A DNA stretch of 25,238 bases, taken from NCBI GenBank assembly GCA_030597965.1, contig JAUVQU010000006.1, positions 1 through 25,238 on the forward strand. The letters are read 5' to 3'. The notes beneath the pieces were generated by a model that was not told the DNA's origin, ran no database searches, and saw nothing but the letters and a program-made list of their open reading frames with translations. Both the position numbers and the translations under genes were made by a program. Shown here piece after piece: positions 21,313 to 25,238 of this stretch; the stretch's first letter is position 1, and each line of letters begins with the position of its first letter. This DNA is from Cellvibrionaceae bacterium. GTDB lineage: Bacteria > Pseudomonadota > Gammaproteobacteria > Pseudomonadales > Cellvibrionaceae.

Positions 21313-22185
21313 TTATTCTTTCGAGGCTGCACCGGGGAGCTTCATGCGCAGCAGGTGTATTTGGCGATTGTCGGCGTAGATCACCTGGAACTCGAAACCG
21401 CTAACAGTGATGGTTTCATTGCGGCCAGGCAGGTGTCCAAATGCACCCATGAGGATGCCACCGATGGTGCCGAACTCTTTCTCACTTAGCTGGGCATTAA
21501 AATATTCATTAAAGTCTTCGATGGGGGTGAGAGCCTTAACCACGAATTCGCTATCGGATGTTTTGCGAATGAAAGAATCATCCTCATCATCATCGGTTTC
21601 GTCTTCAATTTCACCGACAATTTCCTCCAGGATATCTTCAATAGTGACCAGGCCAGAAATACCGCCGTATTCATCGGTTACCAAGGCCATGTGGTAGCGA
21701 TCTTCTCGGAACTCTCTCAGCAGAATATTAAGACGCTTACTTTCGGGAATGATCGTCGCAGGGCGCAGCATATCACCGAGACAGAAACCTTCTGTGCCGC
21801 CCAAAATAAGCGGTAATAAATCTTTGGCTAGCAAGATGCCGCGCACATCATCACTGGACTCGCCAATGACCGGGAACCGCGAGTGACCGGACTCAATGAC
21901 TTTGGGTAAAAAGACATCGGGCTCATCGTCAATGTTAACAAGAATCATCTGTGGACGAGGTACCATGATTTCTCGTACCTGTTGGTCGGCAACGTCGAGT
22001 GCGCCTTCGATGATCTCTAGGGATTGAGAGTCCACCACCTTGTTGTCGGCGGCCTCTTTAATGATATCAAGAAGCTCCTTACGGGATTTAGGTTCGGCCG
22101 AGAAGGTGTGGATGAGTTTGTCTAGCCAGGATTTTTCCTGTGGCCTGTGAGCGTCGGACTGACTGCTCGAGGGGTCTTCGGTCAT
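21313..22185 (-). CDS. corC: CorC/YbeX-type CBS-domain protein
   Basis: This 290-aa cytoplasmic protein has two CBS domains, at about 72-130 (REIMVPRPQM, HSRFPVIGES, RGILLAKDL) and 137-193 (MLRPATIIPESK, MALVTDEYGGISGLVTIEDILEEIVGEI). After an acidic linker (ETDDDEDD), the C-terminal CorC_HlyC domain has FGTIGGILMGAFGHLPGRNE. There are no membrane helices, so it is the soluble YbeX type, not a DUF21-carrying form. The family is linked to Mg2+/Co2+ handling; YbeX has also been tied to ribosome assembly, which fits its neighbours ybeY and phoH. The gene precedes lnt. A promoter-like pair lies upstream in the 156-bp gap after ybeY. Confidence 0.93.
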   Translation of the reverse strand: MTEDPSSSQSDAHRPQEKSWLDKLIHTFSAEPKSRKELLDIIKEAADNKVVDSQSLEIIEGALDVADQQVREIMVPRPQMILVNIDDEPDVFLPKVIESGHSRFPVIGESSDDVRGILLAKDLLPLILGGTEGFCLGDMLRPATIIPESKRLNILLREFREDRYHMALVTDEYGGISGLVTIEDILEEIVGEIEDETDDDEDDSFIRKTSDSEFVVKALTPIEDFNEYFNAQLSEKEFGTIGGILMGAFGHLPGRNETITVSGFEFQVIYADNRQIHLLRMKLPGAASKE

Positions 22186-22273
22186 TAGGGGGTGTAGCTC
22201 CAGTGTTGTAGCGTTTCTCGAATGCGCTGCCCATTGATGTGGTAACGGTTCGATCTTGTACGCTCGGATACAT

Positions 22274-22302
22274 ATTTAAGTCGGTCTTTCGGTGATATAC
22301 AA
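22274..22302 (-). promoter_or_regulatory. Possible internal promoter for corC-lnt
   Basis: On the minus strand, TTGTAT (22302-22297) and TTAAAT (22279-22274) have 17-bp spacing. The 156-bp gap between ybeY and corC has room for a separate promoter with a leader of about 80 nt. Confidence 0.35.
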
Positions 22303-22341
22303 GTGATAAATTAGTCGGCTTTAGTGTCAGGCATTGAGCGC

Positions 22342-22824
22342 TTATGCGCTCTCATACGGATTTTGGAAGCCCAGCGTATCTAATATTTTGATTTCCAGGC
22401 TCTCCATGACCTCGGCTTCGGTATCTTTGATGTGGTCAAAACCTAATAAATGCAGGCAGCCATGCACCACCATGTGCGCCCAATGAGCTTGCGCATCTTT
22501 GTTTTGCGCTACGGCCTCAGCGGCCACAATGGGTGCGCTAATAATGATGTCACCAAGGGGCAGTTCATTGAGCAGCTCTTCTGGCCAGCCCTCTGGGTGC
22601 TCGGCTGGGAAAGACAGCACATTGGTCGGTTTGTCTTTACCTCGATAGGCCAAATTAAGGGACTGGCTCTCTTCGTTATCGACAATGCGAATGCTCAGCT
22701 CAATGTCGTTCTGATTTTGATCGACATCGACGGCCAGTGCGTGTTCGGCCCAGCGCTGGAAGTCATTCTCATCAGGCAGTTCGGTTGCGTCTGTGGCTAA
22801 TTGTAAATCGACATGAATGGGCAA
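22342..22824 (-). CDS. ybeY: Endoribonuclease YbeY
   Basis: This 160-aa protein has the zinc motif HGCLHLLGFDH (121-131), with three metal-binding His residues. The conserved RGKDKPTNVLSFP is at 61-73 and LGDIIIS at 90-96. YbeY acts in 16S rRNA 3'-end maturation and ribosome quality control. The start codon is TTG (22824), 2 nt after the phoH stop. No ATG occurs nearby, and the N-terminus PIHVDLQLA aligns with the DLQLA start of E. coli YbeY, so the TTG is credible. The close spacing suggests coupled translation with phoH. Confidence 0.94.
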   Translation of the reverse strand: MPIHVDLQLATDATELPDENDFQRWAEHALAVDVDQNQNDIELSIRIVDNEESQSLNLAYRGKDKPTNVLSFPAEHPEGWPEELLNELPLGDIIISAPIVAAEAVAQNKDAQAHWAHMVVHGCLHLLGFDHIKDTEAEVMESLEIKILDTLGFQNPYESA

Positions 22825-22826
22825 GA

Positions 22827-23858
22827 TTAATACGCCTCGCCCGAGTGCTTATCCTGCTCGTTATAAGCTTCAACAATACGTTGCACTAATGGGTGGCGCA
22901 CCACATCGCCCGAGACAAAGTGGGTAAAGCTAATGCCCGCTACATTTTCCAGTACTTCTACGGCGTGTTTAAGGCCTGACTTTTGCCCGCGGGGTAAATC
23001 AATTTGTGTGGGGTCGCCGGTAATGACGGCGGTGGAGCCAAAGCCGATACGAGTGAGGAACATTTTCATTTGCTCGCGGGTGGTGTTTTGGCTTTCATCC
23101 AGAATAATAAATGAATTGTTCAGGGTGCGACCGCGCATGTACGCCAGGGGTGCTACTTCAATGACATTGCGATCAATCAGTTTGGCGACCGTCTCAAAGC
23201 CAAGCATTTCGTAGAGTGCGTCGTAGAGAGGGCGCAGGTATGGGTCGACCTTTTGAGCCAGGTCGCCCGGCAAAAAACCCAGTTTTTCGCCGGCTTCCAC
23301 GGCAGGTCGAACCAGTAATATACGTTCGACTTCGTCTTTGAGCAGAGATTCTACGGCGCAGGCGACGGCCAGATAAGTTTTGCCTGTGCCGGCAGGGCCA
23401 ATACCAAAATTAATGTCATGGGTTTGTACCGCGCGCACATAAAGCTGCTGATTGCGTCCGCGTGGTTTGACCGTGCATTTCTTGGTGCGAATAAGAGTGA
23501 GGTTGCTGAGTGTACTGTCATCTATATCTTCAATGTTTTCAGCGGGTGCTGACAGTGGTAACGCCTGACCGGTGGCCTGAAGAGCCAAGTGAATGTGATT
23601 GGGTGTTAGCTCGTGACCTGCGACAACTTCTTCGTAGAGCTGGTTAAGAAGCTGGGCAGCAGTCGCGGTGCGGGCGCTATCGCCAGAAAGAGAAAACTGA
23701 TTGCCGCGATTATGAATTTGTACGCCTAACCGCTCTTCTATTTGGCGCAGATGCTGATCCAGCTGGCCGCAGAGTACCGCAAGTCGGCGCGTATCGTTGG
23801 GCTCTAGGGTAAGCTTTTGATGAGCGAGTGTTACTTGCTCAGTATTTATTGTGTTCAA
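22827..23858 (-). CDS. ybeZ: PhoH-family ATPase YbeZ
   Basis: This 343-aa protein has an N-terminal KH-like region (about 35-100), then the PhoH ATPase domain. Its Walker A is GPAGTGKT (154-161) and its Walker B IILDESQNTT (251-260). GDPTQIDLPRGQKSGL is the sensor region. The family is thought to be an RNA-linked ATPase partner of YbeY. The start is uncertain: TTG at 23858 is the first plausible codon, there is no ATG in the first 60 or more codons, and an in-frame stop lies upstream. An AGGA is 14 nt from this TTG but 5 nt from an in-frame CTG at 23867. It is the second gene of the miaB-phoH-ybeY-corC-lnt series. Confidence 0.94.
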   Translation of the reverse strand: MNTINTEQVTLAHQKLTLEPNDTRRLAVLCGQLDQHLRQIEERLGVQIHNRGNQFSLSGDSARTATAAQLLNQLYEEVVAGHELTPNHIHLALQATGQALPLSAPAENIEDIDDSTLSNLTLIRTKKCTVKPRGRNQQLYVRAVQTHDINFGIGPAGTGKTYLAVACAVESLLKDEVERILLVRPAVEAGEKLGFLPGDLAQKVDPYLRPLYDALYEMLGFETVAKLIDRNVIEVAPLAYMRGRTLNNSFIILDESQNTTREQMKMFLTRIGFGSTAVITGDPTQIDLPRGQKSGLKHAVEVLENVAGISFTHFVSGDVVRHPLVQRIVEAYNEQDKHSGEAY

Positions 23859-23956
23859 AGGTTTCAGTGCCGTCCTGTTGATTCGTTAAGCGAATCATTA
23901 TGTGTCCGCCTACCTTTAAAGTATAGGCTGGAACGTGGCTTGCGTATCGTATCTAC

Positions 23957-24099
23957 TTAAGGGTGCTTCTAAAAATAGTGATTTTTTTGTGCGTGCACCA
24001 AAAGTAGGGGCTCTGGAAGCCAGTACGGAGCTGCCAAGAGTAGGTACCACGAGGCAACGCTATTATCGCGAAAAAAGTGAATTTTTAGAGGTGCCATTA
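23957..24099. mobile_element. 143-bp TIR-bounded element with REP-like core
   Basis: Imperfect inverted ends of about 32 bp (23957-23988 and 24069-24099) share TTAA, then TCTAAAAAT, then a T-run of 6-7. TTAA flanks both sides. The core (23994-24053) contains ACCAAAAGTAGG, as in the 48-bp REP family, and a second similar copy CCAAGAGTAGG. No coding frame is credible. The right end contains the miaB stop codon. This fits a MITE-like insertion between miaB and phoH. Confidence 0.6.
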
Positions 24100-25238
24100 A
24101 TCCCAGAGTTGATAGTCATCGTCTAGCTCTGAGGCGATGAGAACTCCTCGCAGGGAGTTGGGCAGCGCTTCATCAATAATGATATCGGCAAACTTGCCGA
24201 TCAGTGCGGGATTATCACAGCGGAAATTCACCACGCGGTTGTTCTCGGTGCGGCCGGAGAGTTCTCCGGGATCTTTCTTTGAGTAGCCGCTTACCAATAT
24301 GCGCTCGGTATTTCCCACCATTTGACGGGAGATTTCCTGTGTTTGCTGGTTGATGCGGTGTTGCAGTAGTTGTAGACGTTCCTTCTTAACGGACTCAGGT
24401 GTGTCATCGGGCAGATCGGCGGCAGGTGTGCCTGGGCGTGCGCTATAGATAAAGCTAAATGATAAGTCGAAGCCGATATCTTTAATTAGCTTCATGGTGG
24501 CATCGAAATCCGCCTGAGTTTCGCCGGGGAAGCCAATAATAAAGTCGGAAGAAAAACTGATGTTAGGGCGCAGAGCTTTAATGTGGCGCATCTTGGATTT
24601 GTATTCGATCGCTGTGTGGCCGCGTTTCATCGCCATCAAAATCCGATCCGAGCCGCTTTGTACCGGCAGGTGCAAGTGACTGACCAGCTGCGGAATTTCG
24701 GCGTAGGCTTGAATAAGACTTTCGGAAAATTCAACCGGATGGCTGGTGGTGTAACGAATTCGGTCAATGCCATCAATGGCGGCAACGTAGCTCACCAGTT
24801 CGGCCATATCGACAATGCTGCCATCGGAGCCGGTACCACGATAGGCGTTTACGTTTTGCCCCAGCAGGTTGACCTCGCGCACACCCTGCTGCGCCAGATG
24901 TGCGATTTCCTGCAGTACGTCATCGACAGGGCGGCTGACCTCTTCGCCGCGGGTGTAGGGAACAACGCAGAAGGTGCAGTACTTTGAACAGCCTTCCATG
25001 ATGGAGACAAAGGCGCTGACGCCATCGGCTTCCGGCTCAGGAAGACGGTCAAACTTCTCAATTTCAGGAAAGCTGATGTCAACCACAACAGCGCCATTAT
25101 TTTCGGAAGTTTTATGTACTTCCATCATCTCAGGCAGGCGGTGCAGGGTTTGTGGGCCAAAAATCAAATCGACAAAAGGCGCACGATCAGCAATAGCGAT
25201 GCCTTCCTGGCTGGCCACACAGCCGCCGACACCAATGA
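24097..25238 (-). CDS. miaB: tRNA-2-methylthio-N6-dimethylallyladenosine synthase, 5' end outside window
   Basis: The visible 380 codons include the end of the UPF0004 domain (IGVGGCVASQEG, whose Cys is one of the auxiliary cluster ligands). The radical-SAM motif CSKYCTFC follows, then VVPYTRGEE, LLGQNVNAY, LHLPVQSGSDRIL and FIIGFPGET. The C-terminal TRAM domain spans about the last 65 residues. MiaB adds a methylthio group at position 2 of i6A37 in tRNAs, using two 4Fe-4S clusters. The frame continues through the window edge, so the GTG at 25218 is an internal Val codon, not the start. The stop codon lies in the TTAA end of a TIR-bounded element. Downstream is phoH, the usual neighbour. Confidence 0.96.
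   Translation of the reverse strand, partial: IGVGGCVASQEGIAIADRAPFVDLIFGPQTLHRLPEMMEVHKTSENNGAVVVDISFPEIEKFDRLPEPEADGVSAFVSIMEGCSKYCTFCVVPYTRGEEVSRPVDDVLQEIAHLAQQGVREVNLLGQNVNAYRGTGSDGSIVDMAELVSYVAAIDGIDRIRYTTSHPVEFSESLIQAYAEIPQLVSHLHLPVQSGSDRILMAMKRGHTAIEYKSKMRHIKALRPNISFSSDFIIGFPGETQADFDATMKLIKDIGFDLSFSFIYSARPGTPAADLPDDTPESVKKERLQLLQHRINQQTQEISRQMVGNTERILVSGYSKKDPGELSGRTENNRVVNFRCDNPALIGKFADIIIDEALPNSLRGVLIASELDDDYQLWD

Noticed and set aside
23880..23896. GATTCG-TTAAG-CGAATC hairpin upstream of phoH as a terminator
   Set aside because: It has a 6-bp A/T-rich stem without a U-run and is inside a conserved operon; too weak to call.

Overview
The window looks like chromosome from a free-living, probably marine, gammaproteobacterium. 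Two conserved gammaproteobacterial blocks support this: miaB-phoH(ybeZ)-ybeY-corC-lnt and leuS-lptE-holA. The mpl gene, a PPi-type phosphofructokinase and several REP-like intergenic repeats fit the same picture. Placement near Cellvibrionales/Spongiibacteraceae is my inference; no rRNA or other taxonomic marker is present. No tRNA, rRNA, CRISPR, prophage or transposase gene was seen.

Layout. 1-3066 (minus): a translationally coupled three-gene operon encoding a Tat-exported FAD oxidoreductase, a monohaem c-type cytochrome and a secreted propeller-like protein cut by the window edge. It reads as a periplasmic redox module. 3321-4390 (plus): a 94-aa two-helix membrane protein and a macro-domain deacetylase. 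4434-7663 (minus): a mosaic containing a membrane-anchored esterase, a yefM-yoeB toxin-antitoxin pair with its own promoter and operator, and a full epoxide-hydrolase-like gene. Two broken 3' ends of hydrolase paralogues lie between these genes. 7768-11562 (minus): an EamA transporter, a nitrobindin-like haem beta-barrel protein, a VF530 DNA-binding protein with a long tail, and PPi-phosphofructokinase. 11730-13948 (plus): mpl (murein recycling) and a tyrosine-phosphatase-like protein. 13949-14541: gene-free, with a roughly 340-bp nested-palindrome element and a REP copy. 14542-18878 (minus): leuS-lptE-holA. 19245-19652 (plus): an orphan gene. 19777-25238 (minus): lnt, corC, ybeY, phoH and miaB (5' end outside the window).

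Functionally the right half is housekeeping: tRNA modification (MiaB), rRNA maturation (YbeY/PhoH), lipoprotein acylation (Lnt), LPS transport (LptE), replication (HolA) and leucyl-tRNA charging. The left half is accessory. The least expected content is between genes. It includes three 48-bp REP-like copies with paired substitutions in their hairpin, a diverged relative inside a TIR-bounded element at the miaB stop, a second REP type that supplies the lnt stop codon, a 338-bp inverted-repeat element, a three-way-junction-like palindrome between pfp and mpl, and the three paralogous hydrolase 3' ends.
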